NCBI RefSeq assembly: GCF_014212175.1
Contig: NZ_JACJVR010000052.1
Location: 62,001 to 126,000, forward strand
Origin: Cohnella xylanilytica
GTDB lineage: Bacteria > Bacillota > Bacilli > Paenibacillales > Paenibacillaceae
DNA length: 64,000 nt
Reading direction: 5' to 3'
The notes beneath the pieces were generated by a model that saw only the letters and a list, made by a program, of their open reading frames with translations, was not told where the DNA came from and did not search any database. Below are positions 7,540 to 19,637 of this stretch, in pieces; within the stretch, counting starts at the first letter, position 1; each line of letters starts with the position of its first letter. Both the position numbers and the translations under genes were made by a program.

Positions 7540-9093
7540 TTATTGTCTCTTATTGCGCGCTTGGTTGCACCGGACGAGCGCCTGCACGAGCCCTTCGATC
7601 GTCGAAGGCTCCGCGCACGCCGTCACGGTCAGGCCGTTCTCCTCGGCCGTCTTGGCCGTGATGGGCCCGATGCACGCGATATCGATGCCGCGCAGCAGCT
7701 CCTCGGGCCGCTCCGCGCCCGATCGCCGCAGCGCTTCGAGCAGATTCGTTACCGTCGAGGAGCTCGTGAAGGTAATGGCGTGAATGCCTCCCTCTCTCAG
7801 CACCTCAAGCAGAAAATCGTCCTTGGGCGCCGTCAGAACGTTCTCGTAAACGTCGAGCTCGACGGCGGTCAGTCCGAGCTTCCGCAGCTCCTGCGGAAGC
7901 CAAGCGCGCGCGAGGTCGCCTCTCGGCAGCAGCGCCTTCTGTCCAGGCTTCAGCCTCGAAGCGAGGCTGTCCAGCAGCCCTTCGGCGAGGAACTTCTCCG
8001 GCAGCGCGCTGGCGATAATGCCCCGCGCCTTCAGAGCGGCCGCGGTCGCGGGACCGACGGCCGCGAATTCGGCGCGATGCAGCCTGCGGACGTCGACCCC
8101 GCACAACTCCAGCCAGCGGAAGAAGAAGTCGACGCCGTTCACGCTCGTCAGGATGACCCAGTCATACGTCTCCGCTTCCGCCAGCGCGGCCTTTACCGCC
8201 TCATGAACCGCCGGATCCTCCGACATCTTCGCCTCGATGACCGGATATTCGTACGGCTCTCCGCCCAGCTCGTCGATGCGAGCGGACAGCTCGCTCGCCT
8301 GCGCCCGGGCGCGGGTCACGAGCACCCGCTGCCCGAACAGCGGCTTGTCCTCGACCCAACGCAGCTCCTCCCGCTGGCGAACGACGTCGCCGACGACGAT
8401 GACCGCCGGCGGTTGAAAATCGGCCTCTCTCACCTTCGCCTCGATATTCTCGAGCGTCCCGGTCAGCGTCGCCTGCTCCGCGCGGGTTCCCCAACGGACG
8501 AGCGCGACCGGCGTCGACGGCGGCCGGCCGTGCTTAATCAACTGCTCGCTGATGTAGCCGATCTTCGCGACGCCCATCAGGAACACCAGCGTCCCGGTGG
8601 CGTTGGTCACCTTGTCCCATTGAATGGAGCGGTCCAGCTTGTCCGGACTCTCGTGACCGGTAATGACGGAGAAGGATGAGGCCAGGTCGCGATGCGTGAC
8701 CGGGATGCCGGCGTAAGCCGGAACGGCGATCGCGGACGTGATGCCGGGTATGATCTCGTAAGGAATTCCGTTCTTCTTGAGCAGCTCGGCCTCTTCCCCG
8801 ACGCGCCCGAACACCGTCGGGTCCCCGCCCTTCAGGCGGCACACCGTCTTGCCTTGAAGGGCCAAGTCCACAAGCAGCTGATTGATCTCCTCTTGCTTCA
8901 TCGTGTGGCGGTCCGGCCGCTTGCCGACGTAGATTCTCTCCGCCGCTTGGCCGATCTGGCCCAGCAGCTGGGGGCCGGCCAAGCGGTCGTATACGACGAC
9001 CTCGGAGCGCCGGAGCGCCTCCAGGCCGCGAACCGTAATCAGCTTCGGATCGCCGGGCCCGGCCCCGACCAAATAGACTTTGCCCTTGGCCAT
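7540..9093 (-). CDS. cobA-hemD: Fused uroporphyrinogen-III C-methyltransferase and uroporphyrinogen-III synthase
   Basis: A 517-residue bifunctional protein. Residues 1-250 are a SUMT (VYLVGAGPGDPKLITVRGLEAL, VYDRL, CRLKGGDPTVFGR, GITSAIAVPAYAGIPVTHR), which adds two methyl groups to uroporphyrinogen III to give precorrin-2. Residues 260-510 are HemD (RVLVTRARAQASEL, WVILTSVNGVDFFF, FTSSSTVTNLLEAL), which cyclises hydroxymethylbilane with D-ring inversion. Such fusions are known in Firmicutes. The fusion makes the substrate for its own partner domain and so pulls flux towards sirohaem and B12. It lies 3 nt downstream of hemC. Confidence 0.95.
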   Translation of the reverse strand: MAKGKVYLVGAGPGDPKLITVRGLEALRRSEVVVYDRLAGPQLLGQIGQAAERIYVGKRPDRHTMKQEEINQLLVDLALQGKTVCRLKGGDPTVFGRVGEEAELLKKNGIPYEIIPGITSAIAVPAYAGIPVTHRDLASSFSVITGHESPDKLDRSIQWDKVTNATGTLVFLMGVAKIGYISEQLIKHGRPPSTPVALVRWGTRAEQATLTGTLENIEAKVREADFQPPAVIVVGDVVRQREELRWVEDKPLFGQRVLVTRARAQASELSARIDELGGEPYEYPVIEAKMSEDPAVHEAVKAALAEAETYDWVILTSVNGVDFFFRWLELCGVDVRRLHRAEFAAVGPATAAALKARGIIASALPEKFLAEGLLDSLASRLKPGQKALLPRGDLARAWLPQELRKLGLTAVELDVYENVLTAPKDDFLLEVLREGGIHAITFTSSSTVTNLLEALRRSGAERPEELLRGIDIACIGPITAKTAEENGLTVTACAEPSTIEGLVQALVRCNQARNKRQ

Positions 9094-9096
9094 CGG

Positions 9097-10035
9097 TTAT
9101 TCCCTCGCTTCGTCCAAGATTCGCGCGGCGCCTCGAGAGAGCAGGTCGTTCGCCGCGCCGGAGCCGACGGCTTCCGGATCGGTGCCGCTCGCTTCGGTCC
9201 GCAGGAACACGCTGCCGTCCGGGGAAGCGACCATGGCGGTCAGGCGAATGGCCGAGCCTTCGTCTCCGGATTCGGCCTCGGCGTAGGCTCCGATCGGAAC
9301 CTGGCACCCTCCGTTGAGCAAGCCGAGGAAGCGCCGCTCCGCCCGCACCGCTCGCTCCGTCTTGGCATCGTTCAGCCTCGACAGCAAGTCCATGACGTCG
9401 GCGTCGGCCTCGCGGCATTCAATCGCCAGCGCCCCTTGGCCGACCGCCGGCAAGCAGTCCTCAGGGTCGAGGTAATTCGTGATGCGGTCTCCCCAGCCCA
9501 TTCGGCGCAACCCCGCCGCCGCGAGCAGGATGGCGTCGAAGCCTTCGGTCTCGAGCTTCTTCAGCCGCGTATCGATGTTGCCCCGCAGCGATTCGATCCG
9601 CAGGTCGGGACGGCGGGCCTGCAGCTGCGCTCCGCGCCGCAGGCTGCTCGTGCCGACTTTGGCTCCTTGCGGCAGGCTCTGCAGATTATAGCCTTGAAGG
9701 CTGATCAGAACGTCGCGGGGATCTTCCCGCTTCGGGACGGCTCCAATCGTAAGGCCCTCCGGCAAATCGAAGGGCATGTCCTTCATGCTGTGGACGGCGC
9801 AATCGATCTCCCCGTCCAGCAGCGCCTGCTCGATCTCCTTGACGAACAAGCCCTTCCCCCCGACCTTGGATAAAGTAACGTCCAGGATCCGGTCTCCCCG
9901 GGTCACGATCGGCTTCACTTCGAACGTATAAGGCAAGCCGGCTTCGGCGCAGATCGCCTTGAGCAGGTCGATCGTCTGACCGGTCTGCGTCAAGGCCAGC
10001 GCGCTCTGGCGGCTTCCGACAATAATGGTGCGCAT
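9097..10035 (-). CDS. hemC: Hydroxymethylbilane synthase (porphobilinogen deaminase)
   Basis: HemC polymerises four porphobilinogens into hydroxymethylbilane on a covalent dipyrromethane cofactor. The 312-residue form starts [18 protein letters not shown] at 10033-10035, with GGAGG six nt upstream; an ATG 11 codons earlier lacks a good site. The cofactor cysteine is Cys244 in [13 protein letters not shown]. Other family motifs are [20 protein letters not shown] and [11 protein letters not shown]. It sits in the middle of the hem operon, 52 bp after the precorrin-2 dehydrogenase gene and almost touching cobA-hemD. Confidence 0.97.
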   Translation of the reverse strand: MRTIIVGSRQSALALTQTGQTIDLLKAICAEAGLPYTFEVKPIVTRGDRILDVTLSKVGGKGLFVKEIEQALLDGEIDCAVHSMKDMPFDLPEGLTIGAVPKREDPRDVLISLQGYNLQSLPQGAKVGTSSLRRGAQLQARRPDLRIESLRGNIDTRLKKLETEGFDAILLAAAGLRRMGWGDRITNYLDPEDCLPAVGQGALAIECREADADVMDLLSRLNDAKTERAVRAERRFLGLLNGGCQVPIGAYAEAESGDEGSAIRLTAMVASPDGSVFLRTEASGTDPEAVGSGAANDLLSRGAARILDEARE

Positions 10036-10087
10036 GGCGTCCTCCCGTATGTAAGTCCTGGATCGCAATAAGAAGATTATACCATTT

Positions 10088-10744
10088 CTAGAGCTGACTC
10101 GAGTCGGCCAGCTTCCGCAGCTCCCGAAGCAGCCGTTCGGGCTCTTCGCCGGCCGGCGGCGCGGACAGCCAGAGGCGGATCGCTTCGTCGGTCGCCGCGG
10201 CGCCGAGCAGACGTCTTCGCTCCGCGGGATCGGGGACGCCCGCTTTGACCGCTTCGCGCACCTTCCGCAGAATCGCCGTCAGCTCGGCGTATTCGGGCCC
10301 GTACCGCTCCGCCAGCTCGCGGGCGACGCGCGCGGACAGCGCCGGCCCCGCCCCCGAGGCGGAGACGGCCAGCACGAAGTCGCCCCGCCGGACGACGGCC
10401 GGCGTCACGAAGTCGCCGGCTTCGCCGTCGTCCGCGACGTTCGCGGGGATGCCGCGGCTCCTCGCTTCGGACGCGAACCACCGGTTCACGTCCGGCCGGT
10501 CGGTCGCGGCGAACGCGAGCGCCGCGCCGTCCAGATCCGAAGCCCGAACTTCCCGGGCTTCGGCGCGAATCGTCCCCTGCTCCGCCCATTCGCGGAGCCG
10601 GAGGGACAAGCCGGGAGCGACGACGAGCACGTCGGCTCCCGCTTCGAGAAGGCCCGCCGCCTTCCTCTCGGCGACGGCCCCTCCTCCGGCGATGACGCAG
10701 CGCCGGCCTTCGACATGGAACAGAACGGGATATCCGCCCGGCAT
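10088..10744 (-). CDS. Precorrin-2 dehydrogenase (sirohydrochlorin-forming, Met8/YlnF N-terminal type)
   Basis: An NAD-dependent enzyme that oxidises precorrin-2 to sirohydrochlorin, the branch point for sirohaem and cobalamin. The 218 residues begin [20 protein letters not shown] with a Rossmann [20 protein letters not shown]. The [25 protein letters not shown] segment is typical of the CysG/Met8 dehydrogenase domain. The start at 10742-10744 has GGGGGG 6 nt upstream. It lies between hemX and hemC, so sirohydrochlorin supply is tied to core tetrapyrrole synthesis. A chelatase function, known for some relatives, cannot be excluded. Confidence 0.92.
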   Translation of the reverse strand: MPGGYPVLFHVEGRRCVIAGGGAVAERKAAGLLEAGADVLVVAPGLSLRLREWAEQGTIRAEAREVRASDLDGAALAFAATDRPDVNRWFASEARSRGIPANVADDGEAGDFVTPAVVRRGDFVLAVSASGAGPALSARVARELAERYGPEYAELTAILRKVREAVKAGVPDPAERRRLLGAAATDEAIRLWLSAPPAGEEPERLLRELRKLADSSQL

Positions 10745-10786
10745 CGTGATCCCCCCAGCAAGCCTATTTTCCCGCACCGGCACCGA

Positions 10787-11608
10787 CTATACCCACCGAT
10801 GGAACGAGGAGAGCGAATTCGCGAAGAAGTCCGCCACCAGCAGCGCGTAGCCCGCCCAATTCCATCTGGCGATCTTCGCTCCGTCGACCCGGTGGGTTAC
10901 CCTTCTCAGCAAGTAGAAAACATAGATCGCGCCGGCGACGAACGACAGCAGCACCTTCTCGTCCAACAGGTCCGAATAACGGCCCTCGACGAGCAAGGCG
11001 GCGGTGCCGGTCGACAAGGCGAGAAGAAGAAGCGGCACTCCGACGACTCCCGTGCGGAACGCGTACCGGTCGATCGTCTCGAGGCTGGGCATCCGGTTCA
11101 TGAAGGCCCCCCACTTCTTCCTTTTCAACCGATTGTCCAGGAACAGATGCATCCCGCATAGAATGGCCGACAGCGTCAGCATGACGAACGCCAGCGTAAT
11201 CAGGCTGATATGAACGACGAGCAGCCGGTGCGCCACTTCTCCCGGAGCGAGCGCGATCTGCTTCTGGGGACGCTCCAGCAGATTCAGCCCGAGCACGGCG
11301 AAGCCGACGGCGTTCACGAGCAGGACGAGCAACTCCGCCCGCATGAAGCGGTGGATGATCAGCGACAACGACACGAGCAGCCACGAGACGAAAAAAACGT
11401 ATTCCTGAAGCGTCACCTTCGGTACGGCGAAGCGGTTGACGAGCAGATCGAGCAGGAACGCGGTCTGCAGAATCCATACGAAAACAAGCAGCCCTGTTCC
11501 TATCCGCCTTCCATTCCGCTTGCCGTACGCGGCATCGGATACGAAGAACAACAGGCTCAGGGCGTAAATATACAATACGGCATCGGTTAACCAGTCATTC
11601 GTCAACAT
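10787..11608 (-). CDS. hemX: HemX-like membrane protein (cytochrome c assembly family)
   Basis: A 273-residue integral membrane protein with about eight predicted hydrophobic segments, in the CcsA/ResC-like cytochrome c assembly family. It contains the conserved EVAHRLLVVHISLITLAFV histidine segment and PSLETIDRYAFRTGVVGVPL. In Bacillus, HemX lies next to hemA and lowers HemA levels post-transcriptionally; the same adjacency is seen here. The ATG at 11606-11608 has GGAGGG about 9 nt upstream, and the frame extends 11 codons further without a site. Its exact biochemical role is not shown by sequence alone. Confidence 0.88.
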   Translation of the reverse strand: MLTNDWLTDAVLYIYALSLLFFVSDAAYGKRNGRRIGTGLLVFVWILQTAFLLDLLVNRFAVPKVTLQEYVFFVSWLLVSLSLIIHRFMRAELLVLLVNAVGFAVLGLNLLERPQKQIALAPGEVAHRLLVVHISLITLAFVMLTLSAILCGMHLFLDNRLKRKKWGAFMNRMPSLETIDRYAFRTGVVGVPLLLLALSTGTAALLVEGRYSDLLDEKVLLSFVAGAIYVFYLLRRVTHRVDGAKIARWNWAGYALLVADFFANSLSSFHRWV

Positions 11609-11651
11609 CTTGGCGTCCCTCCCGCATCCCGTCACGGGCACGCGCGCCTCG

Positions 11652-13055
11652 TCAGCGAAGCGCGCCGGCCAGTTGGGAGAGTATCCCGGGAGCTTCCGCC
11701 GTCTTCTCGGCCGGCTTGGCGTCCGTCTCGGCCGCCGCCGCGGCGCGCGCCTTCTCCTCGGCCTTCATCTCCGCCTGAATCCGGGCGACCTCGTCCTCCA
11801 GCGCGAACATCTGGACGAACATGCTCATGGCCGCTTCCGAGCGCTTCTCGGCGGACATCTCCTTCACTCTCAGGATCGGATCGTGAATCACTTGATTCAG
11901 CATGCTCTTGGTCAGCTTGCGGATGACCTTGATCTGCCGCTCGTCCAGCTCCGGAAGCTTCCGCAGCAGGCTCTCCATCGTCTGCTCGTGCACCGACGCG
12001 GTCTTCTCCTGCAGGCCCCGGATAAGCGGAGCGACGCCGAGCGTCGCGTACCATTGCAAGTAAGCTTCCTGCTCTTCGGCGATCATCTTCTCGATGGCGA
12101 CCGCTTCCTTCCGGCGATTGGCCATGTTCGTCTCCACGATGCCTTCCAGATCGTCGATGTCGTACAGGTAGACGTTGCTCAGCGTCGAGCAGGCCGGCTC
12201 GATGTCGCGGGGCACGGCGATGTCGATGAGGAACATCGGCTTCATCTTCCGGCGAGTCATCGCCGCTTCGACGCTGTCGCGGGTCAGGACGAACCGATCC
12301 GCTCCCGTGCTGCTGATGACGATGTCCGCTTCGTGCAGCCGGGCCAGCGCTTCGTCCATGGACAGCGCCACCCCGTCGAACTTCTTCGCCAGCTCCTCGG
12401 CTCTCGCGAGCGTCCGGTTCACGACGAGAACTTCCTTCGCTCCGTTGGCGCTCAAGTGCCGGGCCGTCAACTCGCTCATCTTGCCCGCGCCGAGGATCAT
12501 GACCTTCTTGTTGTCGAAGCGTCCGAAGATCCGCTTGCCCAGCTCGACGGCCGCGTAGCTGACGGAGACCGCGTTCTCTCCGATCGACGTCTCGTTGTGA
12601 GCTCTCTTGGCGAGAGTCACGGCTTGCTTGAACAGCTTGTTGAACAGCGTTCCGGTCGCGCCCAGCTTCTGCGAGAGCAGGAACGCGTCCCGCACCTGCC
12701 CGAGAATCTGCGTCTCGCCGATGACCATCGAATCCAAGCCGCTCGTCACCCGGAACAGATGCTCGATCGCCTTCTCGTCCTCGTACATGAACAAGTAGGG
12801 GTTGAATTCCGTACGCGGAATCTTGAACCATTGCTCCATGAAGGAGCGGATATAATGCCCGCACAAAGTATGCCGGTCGACGACCGCGTAAATCTCCGTA
12901 CGGTTGCAAGTGGCCACGACGACGCCTTCGAGGATGCCCGTCGTCCGCCTTAGCGCCTGAAGCGCCTCAGGAAGCTCCTGCTCCGACAACGCGAAGCGTT
13001 CCCGAACTTCGACGGGCGCCGTCCGGTAATTCAAACCGACAACGATCAGATGCAC
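11652..13055 (-). CDS. hemA: Glutamyl-tRNA reductase
   Basis: HemA reduces glutamyl-tRNA to glutamate-1-semialdehyde with NADPH, the committed and usually regulated step of the C5 pathway. The 467 residues include the catalytic Cys50 in VVVATCNRTEIYAV, SGLDSMVIGETQILGQV, the NADPH-binding VMILGAGKMSELTARHL and the C-terminal dimerisation helix. The start is a GTG at 13053-13055 with AGGTG 7 nt upstream. An Ala/Glu/Lys-rich tail (about 420-467) is longer than in many homologs. It is the first gene of the run hemA, hemX, precorrin-2 dehydrogenase, hemC, cobA-hemD and hemB, behind an extended -10 promoter. Confidence 0.97.
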   Translation of the reverse strand: MHLIVVGLNYRTAPVEVRERFALSEQELPEALQALRRTTGILEGVVVATCNRTEIYAVVDRHTLCGHYIRSFMEQWFKIPRTEFNPYLFMYEDEKAIEHLFRVTSGLDSMVIGETQILGQVRDAFLLSQKLGATGTLFNKLFKQAVTLAKRAHNETSIGENAVSVSYAAVELGKRIFGRFDNKKVMILGAGKMSELTARHLSANGAKEVLVVNRTLARAEELAKKFDGVALSMDEALARLHEADIVISSTGADRFVLTRDSVEAAMTRRKMKPMFLIDIAVPRDIEPACSTLSNVYLYDIDDLEGIVETNMANRRKEAVAIEKMIAEEQEAYLQWYATLGVAPLIRGLQEKTASVHEQTMESLLRKLPELDERQIKVIRKLTKSMLNQVIHDPILRVKEMSAEKRSEAAMSMFVQMFALEDEVARIQAEMKAEEKARAAAAAETDAKPAEKTAEAPGILSQLAGALR

Positions 13056-13111
13056 GAGCCATCACCTGCCTTTCCGTATGGATTATGGGGCTCGCCAGCA
13101 AGTCAACAATC

Positions 13112-13120
13112 ATTATAGCA
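13112..13120 (-). promoter_or_regulatory. Extended -10 promoter of the hemA operon
   Basis: The minus strand reads TGCTATAAT, a TGnTATAAT extended -10, about 60 nt before the hemA start. No good -35 is seen. Confidence 0.6.
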
Positions 13121-13253
13121 CAAGTGATCGGAGGCGATGAAAAGATTTCTTGAAAACTTTGCGAACTTGGGCGCTCGCCTATCCGTTATTTCCCTATTGT
13201 GGGCGAATCAGACGCTTCCTATTCCCTTCCGCGAATCCGCGGCCGTCGCCGCA

Positions 13254-13288
13254 ATCAAAAAAGCCACGGGAAAATCCCCATGGCTTGA
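13254..13288 (-). terminator. Rho-independent terminator after speD
   Basis: The minus strand reads AAGCCATGGGGA, a short loop and TCCCGTGGCTT, then a run of T. Confidence 0.9.
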
Positions 13289-13322
13289 ATATAAACCAGC
13301 TTCATCGGTCGCCCGATCTCGA

Positions 13323-13721
13323 TCAGACCAACTCGGCTTGCTTCATGACCGGATCTTCGACCTTCATCTCGCCCAATCCGCGAACAAGCTTCTTGGCATA
13401 AGCGCTCGTCGGCTTGAGTACGCTAACCAGGTAGTCGATCGCCAATTGAGGATCGACCGTCTCGCCGCAAGTGTAGCAATCGATCGCGGCGAATCCTCTC
13501 TCAGGATACGTGTGAATGGAGAGATGGCTCTCCGACAACAGTACGAGAACCGTCGCGCCTTGAGGCTCGAATTGTTTGGCCTGCACCGAGAGAACGGTAG
13601 CGCCGCACGCCTCGGCGGCTTCAACCATGTGCGATTGGAGCAACCCCGCGTTGTTCAGAATGTCGAATTCGACTCCCCAAGCATCAACCGCAACGTGTCG
13701 TCCGAAAGTAGAGTATTCCAC
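13323..13721 (-). CDS. speD: S-adenosylmethionine decarboxylase proenzyme
   Basis: SpeD decarboxylates S-adenosylmethionine to provide the aminopropyl donor for spermidine. The 132-residue proenzyme is the short bacterial class 1B form. Self-cleavage is expected between Glu64 and Ser65 in LLSESHLSIHTYPE, producing the pyruvoyl cofactor; the conserved His and the CYTCGE motif are present. The start is a GTG at 13719-13721 with AGGGGG 9 nt before it. It is a single-gene unit with a terminator. A TTGACA (minus strand, 13854-13859) lies about 135 nt upstream but the matching -10 is poor. No spermidine synthase gene is nearby. Confidence 0.96.
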   Translation of the reverse strand: MEYSTFGRHVAVDAWGVEFDILNNAGLLQSHMVEAAEACGATVLSVQAKQFEPQGATVLVLLSESHLSIHTYPERGFAAIDCYTCGETVDPQLAIDYLVSVLKPTSAYAKKLVRGLGEMKVEDPVMKQAELV

Positions 13722-13981
13722 CCTTCGGTTCCCCCTTCCTAGGAATAAAATGTGAAGCTGATTTCATCCGCTAGGACCTACGTCATTCACTTCTCGAGGG
13801 AATTTGCACACTCTCGCAATCCGTTCCTGAGTGAATCCTGGTTCCTATTGTGTTGTCAACGAAAATAAAAATAACATCTATCCCCCCGAATTGCAACTGT
13901 TTTTTTCAGCTGTCGTCCCGTCGGGAGAGGACGGCTTCCGCCCCGTCGTTATGCGGCGCGGACGCCTTTCCCGCTGCGAGG

Positions 13982-15472
13982 TTATTCCGCCGTCGAGGAC
14001 TCCCCGGAGGTCTCGGGCGAAGCCGATCCGGAGGCCGAAGCAGAGGCCGAAGCGGAAGCCGGCGGGGCCGGCGATTCCGCGTTCTTCGCGGCCTCTTCTT
14101 CCTTCTTCTTCCGGTTCTCTTCCACGAGCGCGGCCTGCGCCTTCTCCTGAATCTCCTTCATGGCTTCGTCGATCGACTTCTTGTCGTCGATGACGGCTTT
14201 GAGCTGCTCGTCGACCAATTGAGATAGAATGCCGTAGAAGTTGCCCGGGGAGTTCTCCAATCCGGTCGTCATATCCGCCGCGGGTTCCAGCTTATAGAAC
14301 GGCTCCAGACTGACTCCGTCCGCTTCCTTGTTGAACGCCGTTCTGGACAGAAGGTCTCCCGAAGCCGACGACTTCGACTTCACCCGGGCGAAATCTTCGC
14401 TGTTCACGTATTTCACGAATTCCCAAGCGGCCCTCAAGTTGGGCGATTGGGCGTTGACCGCCATAATGCTGCTGACGTTGAACGTCTTGCTCTGGTTGCG
14501 GTTGTTCGGATCGACCGGAGCGGTGACGAGCCCCCAATTCAATCCTTTGAAATCTTTGACCGCCGATTTGGCTCCCTTGATGTTCGACACTTTGTAGGGA
14601 TAATCGACCATCATGGCCGCTTTGCCCGAGATGAACGGATCCTGCATATAATAATCCTGCATCGTGAAGCTGGTCGGGTTGTCGAGCGACGGGTTGTATA
14701 CGGCTTTGGACTTGATGGCTTCGACGACCATCTCCATGTCCCGCTTCCAGCCTTCGCCCGACAGAGTGACCTGGGTCCCGTCCGGGTTCAGAACGCGAAG
14801 CCCGTCCGTCATGGCGATCGTCCAGAGCATATTGAACGGCGTGCTGCCTTGCTGGGTGCCGAATCCGTAGACGCGGTCCTTCTCGTCGCCGCCGGTCGGG
14901 AATCGCTTGGCCAGCTCGAGCACCTCGCTCCAGCTCATCGAGTCTTTCGGCGGCTCGATCCCGTACTTTTTGAACAGATCGATGTTGTAGAACAACGCGT
15001 TGCTGCTGAACTTCGGAGACAGGCCGTACAGCTTCCCGTTCCCTTTATCCCTCAGCAGCTTCAGAATGGCGGGATGGATCGTCTCCGTGTCGTACTTGTC
15101 CTGCTCGATAACGGAGTCCAGCGCATACAGCTTGCCGTCCTGCGCCCACTTCTCGTACTGGTCGGAGTTGAGCATCAGCACGTCCGGCTTATGCTCCTCC
15201 ACGAATTTCTCGAAGTTGTCTTCGGAATACCCATCCGAGTACAATGTCTGCATATTCGCGACTTCCACGTCGATGTTCGGATACTTGCTGATGAACAAGC
15301 TGCCGTATTCCTGGAAGAAGTAATTCTCGTCCCAGAACATGACCTTGATCGTCGCTTTGTCGTCCTTGCCGAGCGCCTTGAGCTTGTCCTCTCCGCCTCC
15401 GCCGCCGCTGCAGCTTGCCAGCAGCCCCGACAGCAGCAGAACGCCGGCCAGCCCCATCATTCGTTTTCTCAC
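13982..15472 (-). CDS. Extracellular solute-binding lipoprotein (family 1, sugar type)
   Basis: A 496-residue lipoprotein with signal peptide and lipobox LLASC (Cys at about 21), then a Gly-rich spacer. The fold matches ABC-importer family 1 binding proteins: IKVMFWDENYFFQEYGSLF, KPDVLMLNSDQYEKW, GKLYGLSPKFSSNALFYN and GKAAMMVDYPY. The ligand is probably a carbohydrate, but this is family inference. No permease or ATPase gene is adjacent, so it must use a transporter encoded elsewhere. The last 60 residues are charged, then Ala/Ser/Pro low complexity, unusual at the C-terminus. The GTG start has GAGGGGG about 8 nt upstream. Confidence 0.85.
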   Translation of the reverse strand: MRKRMMGLAGVLLLSGLLASCSGGGGGEDKLKALGKDDKATIKVMFWDENYFFQEYGSLFISKYPNIDVEVANMQTLYSDGYSEDNFEKFVEEHKPDVLMLNSDQYEKWAQDGKLYALDSVIEQDKYDTETIHPAILKLLRDKGNGKLYGLSPKFSSNALFYNIDLFKKYGIEPPKDSMSWSEVLELAKRFPTGGDEKDRVYGFGTQQGSTPFNMLWTIAMTDGLRVLNPDGTQVTLSGEGWKRDMEMVVEAIKSKAVYNPSLDNPTSFTMQDYYMQDPFISGKAAMMVDYPYKVSNIKGAKSAVKDFKGLNWGLVTAPVDPNNRNQSKTFNVSSIMAVNAQSPNLRAAWEFVKYVNSEDFARVKSKSSASGDLLSRTAFNKEADGVSLEPFYKLEPAADMTTGLENSPGNFYGILSQLVDEQLKAVIDDKKSIDEAMKEIQEKAQAALVEENRKKKEEEAAKNAESPAPPASASASASASGSASPETSGESSTAE

Positions 15473-15577
15473 CGGAACAGCCCCCTCGTGTTATTATTTT
15501 CCATGGTAATTACGATCAAGGAGAGGGAATAGTTTCTTAACTTTGTCTTAACCGCCCGCAGCCGGCCTAAATAAAGG

Positions 15578-15610
15578 CAAAAAAATAGCCTGCCGGCGAA
15601 CCGGCAGACC
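15578..15610 (-). terminator. Rho-independent terminator
   Basis: The minus strand has GTCTGCCGG, loop TTCG, CCGGCAGGC, then a T-run. It ends the unknown gene at 15641-16231. Confidence 0.88.
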
Positions 15611-15640
15611 TGGCGTTCCGTATAAATGGAGTAAACGAAG

Positions 15641-16231
15641 CTACGCTTCCAGAGCGAACAGCAATCGGCTGTGATGCTTAAGCCTCTCGTCGATATCCGC
15701 GATCTCGGAGTCCGATTCCGAACGGTTCCTTCGATCGAGAAGCTCGTTGACGGAGCGTCGGAGAATTCGGATCTCCTCTTCTACCGTCCGGCGCTTGAAT
15801 TGGGCTTCCATCCAGCCGAGCGTATCCCGGTGCTCGAAGACCGTACGCAGCTCGCCGTCCTTGTTCTCGACGATCCGGACGACCATTCCCTTCATGTAAT
15901 GGTAGATCATCGTGTATCCTTGGTAGATCCGGTTGACGACCGCATCGCCCTTGAAGGTAGCGACCAGCTTGCGAAGCGCGTTGGTCAGCTTGAGCTGCAC
16001 GACCCGGCAGGACATGACGCATAAGAACTTCCCGTCGCTTCGTTCGAAGGTCAGGCGGATCGCTTCGCCGCCGGCATCGTCCGTAAGCACGACCTCGTGA
16101 TTCCCGTTATCCAATACGAACACTTGCAGCCGCAGCTGCTGGGCTTCGCACATCGAGATAAGAATAGGCATTTCCGCTTCGGTTACGGTGAAGCTGGCGC
16201 TGACATACTCCGTGGCTACGCGTTGAGCCAT
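15641..16231 (-). CDS. Conserved hypothetical protein (196 residues)
   Basis: I do not recognise a characterised family. The product has an N-terminal mixed alpha/beta part (SASFTVTEAEMPILISMCEAQQ, then beta-rich EVVLTDDAGGEAIRLTF). A middle basic region follows (LKLTNALRKLVATFKGDAVVNRIYQGYTMIYHYM). A C-terminal coiled-coil stretch rich in Arg/Glu (about 145-196) ends it. No signal peptide or membrane segment is seen. GAGGAG lies 8 nt before the ATG. It has its own terminator and is flanked by engB and the lone binding lipoprotein, both in the same direction. It may be Paenibacillaceae-specific, since the Bacillus order has no gene here. Confidence 0.75.
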   Translation of the reverse strand: MAQRVATEYVSASFTVTEAEMPILISMCEAQQLRLQVFVLDNGNHEVVLTDDAGGEAIRLTFERSDGKFLCVMSCRVVQLKLTNALRKLVATFKGDAVVNRIYQGYTMIYHYMKGMVVRIVENKDGELRTVFEHRDTLGWMEAQFKRRTVEEEIRILRRSVNELLDRRNRSESDSEIADIDERLKHHSRLLFALEA

Positions 16232-16350
16232 AGAAATCTCCTCAATTCCATTTTGTCGCGAAGGCGACTGGCTTCCTGTTTTGCTTATAATTATACGATA
16301 ATTCCGGGAACCTTTCCTCCCGGCCGATCGCGATTTTCCCGGATATATCC

Positions 16351-16376
16351 GAAAAAAACGATTCCTGCCGGAATCT
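16351..16376 (-). terminator. Rho-independent terminator after engB
   Basis: The minus strand has GATTCCGGCAGGAATC followed by G and seven T. It closes the lon-engB unit. Confidence 0.88.
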
Positions 16377-16386
16377 TCGCGAGCTT

Positions 16387-17031
16387 TTAACCGTTATCCT
16401 CGCTTTCCTGCGGGTCATTCTGCGGTTCGGAGGGGGGGATTGGAGACAAATCGGCCGCTTGCTCGATAATGCTCCATAATTCGTCCCTTCCCGCGCCCGT
16501 CTCGGAGGAGAACAAGACGAGCGGCTGTCCCTTGGGCATCCCGAGCGTCTCCCGTACCTGCTTCGCGTGCTTCGGCAACTGGCTGCGGCTCAGCTTGTCG
16601 GCCTTCGTGCCCACCACGCAGAGAGGGATGCCGTAGTGGGACAGCCAGTCGTACATCGAGCGGTCCAGGGCCGTCGGCGGATGCCGCAGGTCCACGAGCA
16701 GAATGACGAGCTTAAGAGGCTCGCGGTTCATCAGGTAATTCTCGATCATCCGGCCCCAGGCCTCCCGCTCGGTGCGGGAGACCTTGGCGTAGCCGTAGCC
16801 GGGGACGTCCACGAAGAACAGCTCCCCGTTGATGCGGTAGTAATTGAGCTGCTGCGTCTTGCCCGGCTGGGAGCTCGTGCGGGCCAGGTTCTTGCGCAGC
16901 AGCATCCGGTTGATCAGCGAGGATTTGCCTACGTTCGAGCGGCCCGCGAGCGCCACCTCCGGCAAGCCTTCGTCGGGATACTGCTTCGGGCCGACCGCGC
17001 TGATGACGAACTCGCTGGATTTGATCTTCAT
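16387..17031 (-). CDS. engB: Ribosome biogenesis GTPase (YsxC/EngB)
   Basis: EngB is an essential GTPase that helps assemble the 50S ribosomal subunit. The 214 residues contain the P-loop GRSNVGKSS (30-38), a switch I threonine in [12 protein letters not shown]3 DVPGYG (75-80) and G4 TKADK (142-146). The C-terminal tail is acidic and Pro-rich, longer than in Bacillus. It follows lon by 19 bp, the same pairing as in Bacillus subtilis, so the two are probably cotranscribed; a terminator follows. Confidence 0.96.
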   Translation of the reverse strand: MKIKSSEFVISAVGPKQYPDEGLPEVALAGRSNVGKSSLINRMLLRKNLARTSSQPGKTQQLNYYRINGELFFVDVPGYGYAKVSRTEREAWGRMIENYLMNREPLKLVILLVDLRHPPTALDRSMYDWLSHYGIPLCVVGTKADKLSRSQLPKHAKQVRETLGMPKGQPLVLFSSETGAGRDELWSIIEQAADLSPIPPSEPQNDPQESEDNG

Positions 17032-17050
17032 AAGGTCGCGTTATCTCCTG

Positions 17051-19492
<2,442 letters not shown>

Positions 19493-19579
19493 GATCCGGC
19501 ACCTCCATGGATGTAATGGTTATCGCTTTACAGGTACTCCAGTCATTGTATCAAATGTTACCTCACGCCGCAAAACGGA

Positions 19580-19611
19580 CACAAAAGAGGCCGCCCCGAA
19601 GGACGGCGCCC
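19580..19611 (-). terminator. Rho-independent terminator after lonB
   Basis: The minus strand has GCCGTCC, TTCG, GGGCGGC, then CTCTTTTGT, 30 nt past the lonB stop. Confidence 0.8.
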
Positions 19612-19637
19612 TATGTTGCTTGCGCATATGCCCGGCT

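Noticed and set aside
13900..13981. Terminator after the lone binding lipoprotein gene
   Set aside because: Short inverted repeats and an A-run are present, but no stem is followed by a T-run on the minus strand.
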